Positions 9,006 through 18,432 of a stretch of DNA of 64,000 nt are shown here, one piece after another. The translations under genes and the position numbers were made by a program. Under the pieces are notes generated by a model. The model was not told the origin of the DNA. It worked only from the letters and a program-made list of their open reading frames with translations, and searched no databases. The DNA is from an uncultured Clostridia bacterium (GTDB lineage: Bacteria > Bacillota > Clostridia > Christensenellales > UBA3700): positions 62,001 through 126,000 of the forward strand of contig CAMQWP010000002.1 in the NCBI GenBank assembly GCA_947038565.1. The letters are read 5' to 3'. The stretch's first letter is position 1, and every line of letters starts with the position of its first letter.

Positions 9006-9088
9006 GTTACCTCCTAAAAGCTCATAAAATATGATATATCTAGCTAAATCAGCTAGTAACTAAGACAATTAATTGTCATATTGAAAAA

Positions 9089-10246
9089 TTATTTTCTAAA
9101 TAAACTTGCAAGCATACTTGCTCTTGACTTATCATGATTAGATACAACTTGAATAAGACCTGCAACCGAAGACATAAATGCACTGCCTTTACAAACTGGT
9201 AAATTTGCAATCTTAAGTTCGCATACTCTATCAAGATTTTTAGCGACGATACTTGTTATGCCACGCATATCAGCCATACCGCCACCAGTCAAATACACTT
9301 TTAGGTAGCTAGGACATTCTATACCGAAGTTATCAATTACAGCAGCTATTTTTTCACAAATCTCATCTACTCTAGATTCTGCTATCATATTTACATACGA
9401 TGCTTCCACTAACTGTTCGCCTTCGTCAGTCACTACAGAAATAGTAAGTGCCTTATTATCAGGCAATGCAAAATCAACATTAGTTTTAACATATCTAGCA
9501 GTGTTGTAAGGTATGTTTAGACCAAACGACAAGTCATAAATCATATGACCACCACCTAGAGAAACCGAACCTAAACCACAAAGACCATCTCCGACAATGT
9601 AAGAAACATCAGTTGTGATATATCCTACATCTACAAGTACAGCACCTTGATCACGAATATCAGAATTAAAAAGACTAATACATTCTGCCCAAGGAGTAGA
9701 AATAAACTTTATAACCTTCGAATACGTACTTAATATTTCATTAAAATCAGCAATAAAATCATTACGACAAAGTATATATGATGACTTTAAACTAAGAGTC
9801 CGAACAGACATACCTATTGGGTCAACTGTACGCTTTTTGCCGTCAATGCTATAAAAAATTGTAGAGTAGTTTATTGAAGAATACTCATCATCGCCTACAC
9901 TGTCATTATCCTCATACAATCTGTCTACATCTACACTCGTAACTTTATGCAAAGTACCGAAACTAGTACTAGAGTCACAAAGCTGGACTTTAGTAAACTC
10001 ACCTGGAACGCCAACATATATAGAAGAAATCTTACAGTCAATACCGTAAAGAGCTTTATTAATCGCAGTACATACATGCTCCTTTAATAATTCTTTATTT
10101 AACCAATCACTATCTTGGAATCCATCATAAGCACATTCAGCGCTTGCTTTCACATGGAAAGAACGAGCTTTATCAAAACTGCCAATATACACAGCGATAT
10201 CTTCCGATCCCACATCTATAATTGCAATATATTTTTGCTTAAACAT
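9089..10246 (-). CDS. ftsA: FtsA-like cell division actin homologue
   Basis: A protein of 385 residues with the actin-like fold of FtsA, which tethers FtsZ to the membrane. Visible are the phosphate-1 motif (IAIIDVGSEDIAVYIG) near the N-terminus, the phosphate-2 motif VDVGYITTDVSYI, and the adenosine motif LTGGGMADMRGI. The region between residues 80 and 160 fits the SHS2/1C subdomain. The C-terminal SRASMLASLFRK could be an amphipathic membrane-binding helix. It is divergent from textbook FtsA, but its position before ftsZ supports the name. The ATG at 10246 follows gaggtg; an in-frame GTG two codons earlier lies inside that site. Confidence 0.88.
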   Translation of the reverse strand: MFKQKYIAIIDVGSEDIAVYIGSFDKARSFHVKASAECAYDGFQDSDWLNKELLKEHVCTAINKALYGIDCKISSIYVGVPGEFTKVQLCDSSTSFGTLHKVTSVDVDRLYEDNDSVGDDEYSSINYSTIFYSIDGKKRTVDPIGMSVRTLSLKSSYILCRNDFIADFNEILSTYSKVIKFISTPWAECISLFNSDIRDQGAVLVDVGYITTDVSYIVGDGLCGLGSVSLGGGHMIYDLSFGLNIPYNTARYVKTNVDFALPDNKALTISVVTDEGEQLVEASYVNMIAESRVDEICEKIAAVIDNFGIECPSYLKVYLTGGGMADMRGITSIVAKNLDRVCELKIANLPVCKGSAFMSSVAGLIQVVSNHDKSRASMLASLFRK

Positions 10247-10276
10247 TTGCACCTCTTATAATATTATATTACTAAT

Positions 10277-10305
10277 ATTATACACTATTATTATAATAAT
10301 GTCAA
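10277..10305 (-). promoter_or_regulatory. Promoter for ftsA-ftsZ
   Basis: A consensus promoter: TTGACA (10305-10300), 17-base spacer, TATAAT (10282-10277), 30 bases upstream of the ftsA ATG. It makes ftsA-ftsZ independent of the upstream murE-ftsQ unit. Confidence 0.85.
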
Positions 10306-10785
10306 TTGCTATTTTAATTAAGTTTTTTATAAAATTCATATTAATAATATAAATAAAATGTAAATCATTATTTAGATAAATGACAACATTATAAGTATAA
10401 AGCATTGCGTGATTAATGACATCATATTATCATCAAAAATACTATAAAATTTCATTTTTTTTGTAAATATATGTCGTTATTTTAAGTTTAAATCACATGA
10501 GTTAATATATATTATTATTGATAATTAATAATTATTTTTTTCTATAGTTTTTATTAGCAAAATAACATAATTACACACTAAAAATAATCTGTATTTATAA
10601 AAATATATTTTATAGAAATAATATGTATTTCTATTCATTTTATTACAATCAGATAGAAAATTTCTATATTTAATTATTCGTATTAAATATAATTAATTAT
10701 ATTTTAAAATAAACATATAACTTACAATATTAAATATATATAATCTTAATAAATTCTTAATATAATATGCAAAAATCGACATAAA

Positions 10786-10821
10786 TTAAACGCTGTTTTT
10801 ACAAATAAAAACAGCGTTTAA
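10786..10821 (-). terminator. Terminator after ftsQ
   Basis: A perfect 16-bp stem (10786-10801 with 10806-10821) and caaa loop, 60 bases beyond the ftsQ stop. The stem itself contains the T-run and the following minus-strand sequence is T-rich but interrupted. Confidence 0.65.
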
Positions 10822-10880
10822 TTAAATTATAATATTATATGCAAGCATATCTTTACGACGATCTTTAACTAAGCGTCGAT

Positions 10881-11684
10881 CTAAACTTCTTTATTAAAGT
10901 TGATTACGCTATCAAACTTAATCTCACCATTACTATCCATAAAAATAAACCATGGATTAACTCTATCATCACCTATCGAGTCAAGTTTTGCATATACAAG
11001 CGAAATCTGTTCTATTACTGTCTTAGTAGTTTCTAATCGCACAACTAAACTTACACCAAACTTAGTAGTAACATATATATAATTACGACTATCAGCCACA
11101 GTAATACTATCCGCAAATGCACATAATCTCTCATTGATATTTCCATAAGTTTCGAGTGCAAGAACAGTTTCATGCAATACCTTTTTTATGTCTTCAGAAG
11201 TATTTATAAACGACCCCGCAAGTCCATCAATTGTAGAAGCATCCTCTATAGCAATATCGTATCCATTGATCTCTACTAGATCTCTTTCCGCTAGAACAGA
11301 GCTATCTACCACTTCTAAAATTTTAAATTCTCTATCTAAAACCAAGTACTTATCAGTACCTGCAACTTTCATTGATAATATAGGAACTCTTATAATTATA
11401 TTTATTCGAATCTCGCTAGGGAAAATTCTCTCTATAGTCACGACTTTAGTATTCGGATATGATTTTTCGATATTTTTTTGGGCTTCTTCTTCGTCTATGG
11501 TAAAAATACTCGTACCTCGCTTGATACCACTTGCGTTAATAACACCAGTTTTATCCAACACTACAGTACTGTCACCAGTAACTAAAATTTTCACATCATT
11601 TACCGTAAATATCACTGCACCAAGTACAAGAGTAAGTACGATAACCGCAATACTAACAAATATTATAATCAGTCGTTTATTCAT
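10881..11684 (-). CDS. ftsQ: Division protein FtsQ/DivIB
   Basis: A bitopic membrane protein of 267 residues. One N-terminal membrane helix (residues about 4-27) is followed by a POTRA domain with VKILVTGDSTVVLDKTG and the characteristic FPSEIRINIIIRVP strand near residue 88, then a beta domain to the C-terminus. FtsQ/DivIB recruits FtsL and FtsB/DivIC and regulates septal peptidoglycan synthesis. It lies 23 bases after murA. Sequence conservation is low, as usual for the family; the POTRA pattern and locus decide the call. Confidence 0.88.
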   Translation of the reverse strand: MNKRLIIIFVSIAVIVLTLVLGAVIFTVNDVKILVTGDSTVVLDKTGVINASGIKRGTSIFTIDEEEAQKNIEKSYPNTKVVTIERIFPSEIRINIIIRVPILSMKVAGTDKYLVLDREFKILEVVDSSVLAERDLVEINGYDIAIEDASTIDGLAGSFINTSEDIKKVLHETVLALETYGNINERLCAFADSITVADSRNYIYVTTKFGVSLVVRLETTKTVIEQISLVYAKLDSIGDDRVNPWFIFMDSNGEIKFDSVINFNKEV

Positions 11685-11707
11685 AACACCACCCTAGAAT
11701 TTAGTAT

Positions 11708-12961
11708 CTAATCTTGCCTCACTATACTTGCGCCTAGCGAAGTGTAAATTACATCCATACCCTCATAACCACGCTCAATGTGGTAGATGTCTGATACAAT
11801 GGTGGTCCTGTCAGCAAAAAGACCCATAGAAACTAATGATGCACCACCTCTCAAATCCTCCGCCGTAACTTCAGCACCTGATAATCTGGATACTCCTTCT
11901 ATAATCGCCGTCCTGCCTTTCACCTCTACTTTTGCACCCATCTTACGAAACTCTGATATTTGTTTAAATCTTGTCTCGAAAATATTCTCAGTTATAATAC
12001 TCGTACCATCACAAATAGTAGCAAGTGCCGTGATCTGAGACTGCAAATCTGTAGGGAATCCTGGGTAATACATTGTATCAATCTTTGGGAGCCTTGGATG
12101 TCGCCCATTAGATCTTACTTTCATTATACCATTTTTTACACTGATATTGCAAGCAGTTTTTGATAATTTTGACACAAGTGAGCGTAAATGTTCTGGAATT
12201 ATATTATTAAACTCGACATCACCCCCACACATGACAGTACTTATGATATAACTACCTGCTGCAATACGGTCTGGCATAGGCGTATATTCCACGCCGTGCA
12301 ATGATTTTACCCCCTCAATAACGATCACTCCACTTCCCGCGCCACGTATTTTTGCACCCATACTATTCAAAAAGTCTTGCAAATCAGCAATTTCTGGCTC
12401 TCTCGCGACATTTCTAATAATAGTCTTACCTTTAGCAAACACTGCTGCCATCATTAAGTTTTCGGTTGCACCTACAGACGGAAGATCTAGTATCAGATCG
12501 CTAGCCTTAATATTTGACGCATCACAATATATATGCCCACCATCTTCTATAACTTCTATATTTAACGCTTTTAAGCCTTCGAGATGGATATCAATTGGTC
12601 GTAGTCCAATCTCGCAACCACCAGGGTATGCCATATCCGCCTTGCCTATCCTAGCCAAGATTGACCCGAGCAAAAATATAGAAGATCTAAGCTCTTGAGC
12701 AAGATCATGTGACACTATTCCATGACTAACATTACTACTATTTATGATAACATCCGTGCCTTCACGCTCGATTATACATCCTAAACCTTGCAATATTTTA
12801 AGCATATTATCTACGTCTCTTAGTTTCGGACATTTATGTATTACCACTTGCTCATCCGTCAGAATGCATCCAGCAAGAATTGGCAAGACAGCATTTTTAG
12901 CTGAGGGTACTTCAACTTGCCCCACGAGCCTTTTGCCACCGTTAATTATGTATTTACTCAT
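11708..12961 (-). CDS. murA: UDP-N-acetylglucosamine 1-carboxyvinyltransferase MurA
   Basis: A protein of 417 residues that transfers enolpyruvate from PEP to UDP-GlcNAc, the first committed step of peptidoglycan synthesis. The catalytic lysine lies in SAKNAVLP near residue 22, and the fosfomycin-target cysteine is present in YPGGCEIGLRPIDIHLEG near residue 115. The MPDRIAAGSYI block near 230 is also typical. It sits between ftsW and ftsQ, where many Firmicutes have murG and murB or murC. aggag precedes the ATG. Confidence 0.96.
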   Translation of the reverse strand: MSKYIINGGKRLVGQVEVPSAKNAVLPILAGCILTDEQVVIHKCPKLRDVDNMLKILQGLGCIIEREGTDVIINSSNVSHGIVSHDLAQELRSSIFLLGSILARIGKADMAYPGGCEIGLRPIDIHLEGLKALNIEVIEDGGHIYCDASNIKASDLILDLPSVGATENLMMAAVFAKGKTIIRNVAREPEIADLQDFLNSMGAKIRGAGSGVIVIEGVKSLHGVEYTPMPDRIAAGSYIISTVMCGGDVEFNNIIPEHLRSLVSKLSKTACNISVKNGIMKVRSNGRHPRLPKIDTMYYPGFPTDLQSQITALATICDGTSIITENIFETRFKQISEFRKMGAKVEVKGRTAIIEGVSRLSGAEVTAEDLRGGASLVSMGLFADRTTIVSDIYHIERGYEGMDVIYTSLGASIVRQD

Positions 12962-13105
12962 TATATTACTCCTAATATGTTTTTAAAACCTATATAATAT
13001 TATGGCAAATTAAAAATAAATGTGTATGGACAATATAGTTATTTAACTCTAACGTCACATACACGTCTATAAAAAATATTACAATCATTATTTTAAGGTC
13101 GTTAT

Positions 13106-14305
13106 TTATCTATGTTTAAATAGCTTTAGTGACCGAACTTTTGCGGAACTAGAGTCATACAAAGCCATACTATTACTTACTTTACTTCCGCCCTTAATTC
13201 TTATTTCTTTTAAAGATAAATCCTCACTATTACTTGCAATCTTGACAAGAACACCAACTGCAAAGAAGAAAACTACAAGCGATGATCCGCCATGACTGAC
13301 GAATGGAAGTGGCAATCCTGTAGGCGGTATACTACCCGTTACGACCGCTATATTTAGTAATGTTTGCAAAGTAATGACCATAACGATACCCAATGAAAGT
13401 AAACTTTCATGACTAGATCTTGCTCTCATAGATATTTTTATACCAAGATATATTATGTAGGCGTAAACACACAGCACGAGTACTGCACCGAAAAAACCGA
13501 ATTCCTCACCAATAATAGAAAAGATAAAGTCCGTCTCCGCAAATGGAAGAAATGCATATTTCTGTCTACTATTAAATAGCCCTACACCGAATAATCCGCC
13601 TGACGCTAAAGCGTAATAAGATTGTATTAATTGAAAACCTTCATCCCTCGGATTCGCCCACGGGTCAAGAAAAGCTAATATTCGCTTTATCCTATACGGC
13701 TCAGATAAAATCAATATAGGCAATACTATTAGTATCGGCACTAATAAGACCATGATATGCTTAAATTTCACCCCACCACAAACTATCATGACCATTGATG
13801 ACATCCCCACTAGCATAGTTATGGACATATTCGGCTCTAACATAATCAGAACACATACGCATGCTATAGCAAGCAAACAAATGCTAAGTGATTTAACATT
13901 ATTTGCGGGATGAACCGACAGGTATCCCGCAAGAAATATTACCAGTCCAAACTTAGCAATCTCAGATGGTTGAATGGTAAAAAAACCTAAATTAAGCCAC
14001 CTAGTCGCACCATACTTTTCAATACCTAGACCTGGTATAAAAATAATCGCCAGTAGTCCGCACGAACATACTAAAATAGGTAATCTTAACTTAATAAATT
14101 TATTCGTATCAATGCAAGTTGCTAAGAACATAAAAACCAAAGCGACCACCATAGATAGTGACTGTTTTTTCACATAAAAAAAAGCGTCTCCAGTCTCATT
14201 TAATGCACTATAAGAACTAGCACTATATTGCATTATTATGCCAAAGATTGATAATAAAACTACAGTAATAATTAATCGTATTTTTATCTGTTTTATCTCT
14301 CTCAC
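13106..14305 (-). CDS. ftsW: FtsW/SpoVE-type lipid II polymerase (SEDS)
   Basis: A SEDS-family integral membrane protein of 399 residues with about ten helices, which polymerises lipid II with its class B PBP partner at the septum. Visible SEDS landmarks include the GATRWLNLGFFTIQPSE block near residue 105, the DPWANPRDEGFQ loop near 210, FIFSIIGEEFGFFG, and the PFVSHGGSS block near residue 355. It starts with GTG, overlapping the murD stop by four bases (gtga), with gagg upstream, so translation is coupled. FtsW is named by its dcw location; SpoVE is the close alternative in spore formers. Confidence 0.93.
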   Translation of the reverse strand: MREIKQIKIRLIITVVLLSIFGIIMQYSASSYSALNETGDAFFYVKKQSLSMVVALVFMFLATCIDTNKFIKLRLPILVCSCGLLAIIFIPGLGIEKYGATRWLNLGFFTIQPSEIAKFGLVIFLAGYLSVHPANNVKSLSICLLAIACVCVLIMLEPNMSITMLVGMSSMVMIVCGGVKFKHIMVLLVPILIVLPILILSEPYRIKRILAFLDPWANPRDEGFQLIQSYYALASGGLFGVGLFNSRQKYAFLPFAETDFIFSIIGEEFGFFGAVLVLCVYAYIIYLGIKISMRARSSHESLLSLGIVMVITLQTLLNIAVVTGSIPPTGLPLPFVSHGGSSLVVFFFAVGVLVKIASNSEDLSLKEIRIKGGSKVSNSMALYDSSSAKVRSLKLFKHR

Positions 14306-15645
14306 TGTAGGACCTCTTTATATGTATTATTTAATAAAAACATTCTTACGATTTTATTAAAATATTCACCCCTCTGTATGTAATTATCAAACATATCATA
14401 GCTAGATGTAGCGGGTGAAAAAAGAACATTATTACATGATGTATTTAACGCAATTTCTACTGCATTTTCTATCCCGTCTGCCTTTAAGATTACTAGTCTA
14501 CTATTTACTGACGCGTCATCAATTACATTATCGCAATTTGCACCAAACACGACAATGTTCGTGATATTTTCTGGTATATTTCTAAACATTTCTGTATAGG
14601 ACAACCCCTTATCATATCCACCTAATATGAGAACAGTTTCGCCCTCCATTGCACGGCTAGCACAAAGAGTAGAATCTATATTTGTAGATTTTGAATCGTT
14701 GAATATTTTTATGTTATTATGTTCCCCGATATATGTAATCCTATATGCTGGTGGATTAAAGGCATTTAGGACTTTTTTGATAACAAAATTTGGTATGTTT
14801 AATATTTTACCGGCAGTAATTACAGCAAGTGCATTGCTTATATTATGCTCACCTAGCATTTTAATATCAGAAACACTGCACACCCTGCCGACACCATAAC
14901 CGTCATTGAAATAAATCTCACCATTATCAATATATGTACCTACTACTTTGACACAAGTAGAATAATAATATACTTTCCCAGATACATCGCGACTCATATT
15001 TCGCACGGTCTCATCATCATAGTTAAATACAGAATAATCTCCACAGCATTGACATTTAAATATATTCGATTTGCATTCTATATACTTTTCCATGCTTCTA
15101 TGGTATTCGATATGATCGGGTGAGATATTAAGACAAATTGCTATCTTAGGAGCAAATAACTCAACTCCAGATAGCTGGTAAGAACTCACTTCAACTACCG
15201 CCACGCTATCTTTGTTCATGATAGGTATCTCACCGCAAAACCCAACACCAATATTACCTACCGCATGAGCGTCGATACCATACTCTTCAAGTAATTTTTG
15301 CATAAGCAACGTTGAGGTAGTTTTACCGTTTGTGCCTGTTATAGCCACGATATCACAATTGCAATTTCTAAAGCCAAGCTCCAACTCGGAAACCACCTCT
15401 ATTCCCATGCTTTTAGCAAGAATTATTACGTCGTTTGTATCCATGACCGACGGGCTAGTCACAAGCAATGTAACGTCTTCTAGCATAGCGATAGCACTTT
15501 TTCCTCGCATATCAATAACGTTGTTTGGAAGTTCAATATCAAAATCATCGTCAAATACTGCAACTTTCTTACCACGTGCTAGCAATAACTGAACTGCACT
15601 AATTCCACTAACACCATAGCCATAAATTAAATTAATATCACACAT
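14302..15645 (-). CDS. murD: UDP-N-acetylmuramoylalanine-D-glutamate ligase MurD
   Basis: A protein of 447 residues that adds D-Glu to UDP-MurNAc-L-Ala using ATP. It has the N-terminal Rossmann-like domain (YGYGVSGISAVQ), the ATP-binding GTNGKTT P-loop near residue 107, NISPDHIEYH near 187, and the C-terminal ligase domain with NDSKSTN. The ATG at 15645 is chosen for the aagggg site; an in-frame GTG two codons earlier overlaps that site. The start overlaps the end of mraY by eight bases. Confidence 0.95.
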   Translation of the reverse strand: MCDINLIYGYGVSGISAVQLLLARGKKVAVFDDDFDIELPNNVIDMRGKSAIAMLEDVTLLVTSPSVMDTNDVIILAKSMGIEVVSELELGFRNCNCDIVAITGTNGKTTSTLLMQKLLEEYGIDAHAVGNIGVGFCGEIPIMNKDSVAVVEVSSYQLSGVELFAPKIAICLNISPDHIEYHRSMEKYIECKSNIFKCQCCGDYSVFNYDDETVRNMSRDVSGKVYYYSTCVKVVGTYIDNGEIYFNDGYGVGRVCSVSDIKMLGEHNISNALAVITAGKILNIPNFVIKKVLNAFNPPAYRITYIGEHNNIKIFNDSKSTNIDSTLCASRAMEGETVLILGGYDKGLSYTEMFRNIPENITNIVVFGANCDNVIDDASVNSRLVILKADGIENAVEIALNTSCNNVLFSPATSSYDMFDNYIQRGEYFNKIVRMFLLNNTYKEVLQ

Positions 15646-16651
15646 AAACACCCCTTAAAACACTTATAATACTCAACAATCCCATTAAAATAGTAATGAT
15701 AGTATATACTATTACGATTTTATTTTCATGACAACCTTTATACTGATAGTGATGATGTAAAGGCGACATTAGCCATATTCTTTTACCTTTGGTTATCTTG
15801 AAATATATTACTTGCATAATTACTGATAGACATGTCACAATAAGCATTATCCCTAGTATAAAAACTATGAATAATTGACCACTGAAAGCGAGAATTGTCG
15901 CCATTGCTCCGCCTAATGCTAAAGATCCAGTATCGCCCATAAATATTTTCGCTGGGAAACCATTATATGCTAGAAACGCAATCAAACCGCCAACGACTGC
16001 AAACGAGAATATCGCAAGTCCTGTCATTGATTTGCCTTGCATTGTGTCTCCGATATAGTTACTACTTATCGCCATAATTGCTGTCATAATACCTAGCACG
16101 AAAAATATCACTGACGACACACTAGTTGCTAGACCGTCCAAACCATCTAATAAATTAACAGCGTTAGTTACAGCTATAAACATGACGAATACTAATGGAA
16201 TTATTCCCCAACCAATATCAATAGTTATATCAGTAAAAGGAACAATCAGCCCTGATCTAATATCAGTATTTATATAACAATAAGCACTCACTATCGCTGC
16301 GATACCTGACTGAGCGATTATTTTCTGGTATGCTTTTAAGCCCTGATTTTCTTTATGAGTTATTTTGATAATATCATCTAAAAACCCTATTATCCCGTAA
16401 GCCAGCATGATACCAACTCCGATTAGTACATACTCAACATCATACGCAAAAGCAATTGATGCAATAAGCGATGACGTTATGAATATAATTCCGCCTAGCG
16501 TAGGCGTACCTGATTTTGATTTGTGATTATCCACATAACTGAGTATCTCTTGTTTTGCTTTAAATTTTTTCATAATCAGTATAAGCGGATAACCAATTAT
16601 AAGTCCTATCACAATCGACGTGATACACGCATATATCATATTTAAATCCAT
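15638..16651 (-). CDS. mraY: Phospho-N-acetylmuramoyl-pentapeptide transferase MraY
   Basis: An integral membrane enzyme of 337 residues, making lipid I from UDP-MurNAc-pentapeptide and undecaprenyl phosphate. It has about ten membrane helices and family landmarks: SKSGTPTLGG near residue 45, the Mg2+-binding FLDDIIK near 90, NAVNLLDGLDGLA near 163, FMGDTGSLALGG near 238 and the cytoplasmic histidine motif SPLHHHYQYKG near 296. The start codon overlaps the murE stop by ten bases and the ribosome binding site (aggga) lies inside murE. Confidence 0.96.
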   Translation of the reverse strand: MDLNMIYACITSIVIGLIIGYPLILIMKKFKAKQEILSYVDNHKSKSGTPTLGGIIFITSSLIASIAFAYDVEYVLIGVGIMLAYGIIGFLDDIIKITHKENQGLKAYQKIIAQSGIAAIVSAYCYINTDIRSGLIVPFTDITIDIGWGIIPLVFVMFIAVTNAVNLLDGLDGLATSVSSVIFFVLGIMTAIMAISSNYIGDTMQGKSMTGLAIFSFAVVGGLIAFLAYNGFPAKIFMGDTGSLALGGAMATILAFSGQLFIVFILGIMLIVTCLSVIMQVIYFKITKGKRIWLMSPLHHHYQYKGCHENKIVIVYTIITILMGLLSIISVLRGVYV

Positions 16652-18171
16652 TTTATCCCTAACATCTCCTCTATCGTAGTCTTGTCACTGTACTGATATT
16701 TTCTGCCATTTTCGTAAATATATTCCTCCGATCCCTTACCAGCTAGAATAATCGTGTCATTGTACTTACTAATACTATGTGCAAGAAGTGTTGCATCACA
16801 CCTATTTTTTACTAAATATACGTTACTGTTATCTCCGCTAATCCCTGCATAAATGTCAGATATTATAGACATTTTATCCTCGCATCGAGAGTTATCTTCA
16901 GTAATGATAACGATATCAGAAAGTGCATGTGCTACCTTTCCCATTACAGCCCTTTTACTTTTATCACGATCCCCACCACAGCCGAAAACAGTAATAACAT
17001 TACCTGACGTGATCAGTCTTGATTCTTTAATGATTTTTTCAAGCCCATCAGGCGAATGTGCATAATCAATAATATACTTAACACCACCACTCTCTAGTAT
17101 GTTCACACGCCCTTCTAGCGGTTTAATATCCTTTAAAGCAGATAGAATATTTCTCAATCTAACACCGCATAATTTCAATGCAAGAATTGCCGATATAGTG
17201 TTATATACATTAAATACACCTATCATTTTTGTAGATACATCGTGAGTACAACCTAGCAAATCAATAACAAACTTACTACTTCCTTTTTCCCAAACTATAT
17301 TACTAGCAATAATCTCTGGCTTACAATCACGCTGCATATCATCACTCGTATTTTCTAAATGTATATTATTTTCAATTCCTTCCGCGCTGTTATTACTTAT
17401 ATTTTCCACGCTGTACGAAAGGTAAGGAGTTTTTATTTCATTCATTATTTCTCGCCCACAACTATCATCACTATTGATAATAGAAATTCTACTTCTTCCC
17501 TCTAGAAAGAATGATTTTTTAACATTCTTCAAATTATCCATATCTTTAAAGAAATCTAAGTGGTCTTGCGATAAGTTCGTGAATATACCAATATCAAATG
17601 CAATTCCATTTATTTTTTTATAGTAAATCGCGTGAGCAGACACCTCCATTACGACCACTTCTACACCTGCAGAATGCATATTCATGAGTATATTATGTAA
17701 CTGCATAGGGTCAGGAGTAGTACTATCAGTAGCATGCTTTACATCGCCAATCATATAAAAACCAGTACCTATAAATCCTGCTCTAATCTTATTGATTGCA
17801 AGACAACTCCATAGAAGATAACTTGTAGTACTTTTTCCATTAGTACCTACCACGCCTATAATTTTCATAAGATCACATTTATTATGATGATACGCCTTTG
17901 CTATCAAAGCATATGCTTGTCTTATATCAACGACTTTTATAACATTCTTTGCACCAGTTATTAAAATATCCTCATCACAAATAATCACAACCGCACCGCT
18001 CAAAACAGCAAGCTCAGCTTTTTCAATACTTTCACTATCGCTATGTAGCAAAACATAACAATCACCAGTCCCGATATCATCAATATTATGACTTACATTA
18101 TCCACCCAGACATCATCACTACCTACTAGTACATCATAATCAACACCATGCAATAACTTTTTAATTCTCAT
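16642..18171 (-). CDS. murE: UDP-MurNAc-tripeptide synthetase MurE
   Basis: A protein of 509 residues adding the third amino acid to the stem peptide. It shows the GTNGKSTTS P-loop near residue 108, the TTPDPMQLH substrate block near 150, EVSAHAIYYKK and the NLSQDHLDFF Mg2+ motif near 208, and YAHSPDG in the C-terminal domain. At the position that selects the amino acid the sequence reads EDNSR, close to the DNPR motif of meso-diaminopimelate-adding enzymes, so mDAP is the likely substrate. A low-complexity insertion of about 40 residues lies around residue 250. It heads the second dcw block. Confidence 0.94.
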   Translation of the reverse strand: MRIKKLLHGVDYDVLVGSDDVWVDNVSHNIDDIGTGDCYVLLHSDSESIEKAELAVLSGAVVIICDEDILITGAKNVIKVVDIRQAYALIAKAYHHNKCDLMKIIGVVGTNGKSTTSYLLWSCLAINKIRAGFIGTGFYMIGDVKHATDSTTPDPMQLHNILMNMHSAGVEVVVMEVSAHAIYYKKINGIAFDIGIFTNLSQDHLDFFKDMDNLKNVKKSFFLEGRSRISIINSDDSCGREIMNEIKTPYLSYSVENISNNSAEGIENNIHLENTSDDMQRDCKPEIIASNIVWEKGSSKFVIDLLGCTHDVSTKMIGVFNVYNTISAILALKLCGVRLRNILSALKDIKPLEGRVNILESGGVKYIIDYAHSPDGLEKIIKESRLITSGNVITVFGCGGDRDKSKRAVMGKVAHALSDIVIITEDNSRCEDKMSIISDIYAGISGDNSNVYLVKNRCDATLLAHSISKYNDTIILAGKGSEEYIYENGRKYQYSDKTTIEEMLGIKWI

Positions 18172-18310
18172 AAGTCCCCCACTAATACATATGTTATATT
18201 ATATTGCGGTGGACAGCCTATTATGACAAGCTGTACAAACTTTACTACAAAAAAAATTAATACTAATCACATTAATATTGTTGTATAATATGATCTCTAT
18301 ATAAAAAAAC

Positions 18311-18331
18311 CGAGTAGTTATAAGCTACTCG
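18311..18331 (-). terminator. Terminator between pbp2 and murE
   Basis: A 7-bp GC-containing stem (18311-18317 with 18325-18331) with runs of A on one side and T on the other. It lies 100 bases past the PBP stop codon and separates the mraZ-pbp block from the murE block. Confidence 0.75.
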
Positions 18332-18432
18332 TTTTTATTCAACTATATTATATTTTCAATTCATTCTAAAATTTTCGATTTAATTAAGCGCGTATATAAA
18401 ATAAAACTATTACCATATTGAGTACAAAACAA

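Larger units (their letters stand above)
10247..10880. other. AT-rich intergenic region between ftsQ and ftsA
   Basis: It holds the ftsA promoter at one end and the ftsQ terminator hairpin at the other. The roughly 480 bases between them are extremely AT-rich, with no ORF having a ribosome binding site and no convincing RNA structure. It breaks the usual tight ftsQ-ftsA-ftsZ order. Confidence 0.6.

Noticed and set aside
8647..9027. 126-codon open frame opposite the start of ftsZ
   Set aside because: It lies antisense to the most conserved part of ftsZ, has a Pro/Ser-rich low-complexity translation and no ribosome binding site; it is a shadow of the coding strand.
11188..11697. 169-codon plus-strand frame opposite ftsQ
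   Set aside because: It covers the ftsQ coding region in antisense, is Ile/Thr/Ser-rich and has no family match that I recognise.
14302..14305. Frameshift between murD and ftsW
   Set aside because: The gtga overlap is a normal translational coupling; both proteins are complete at their ends.
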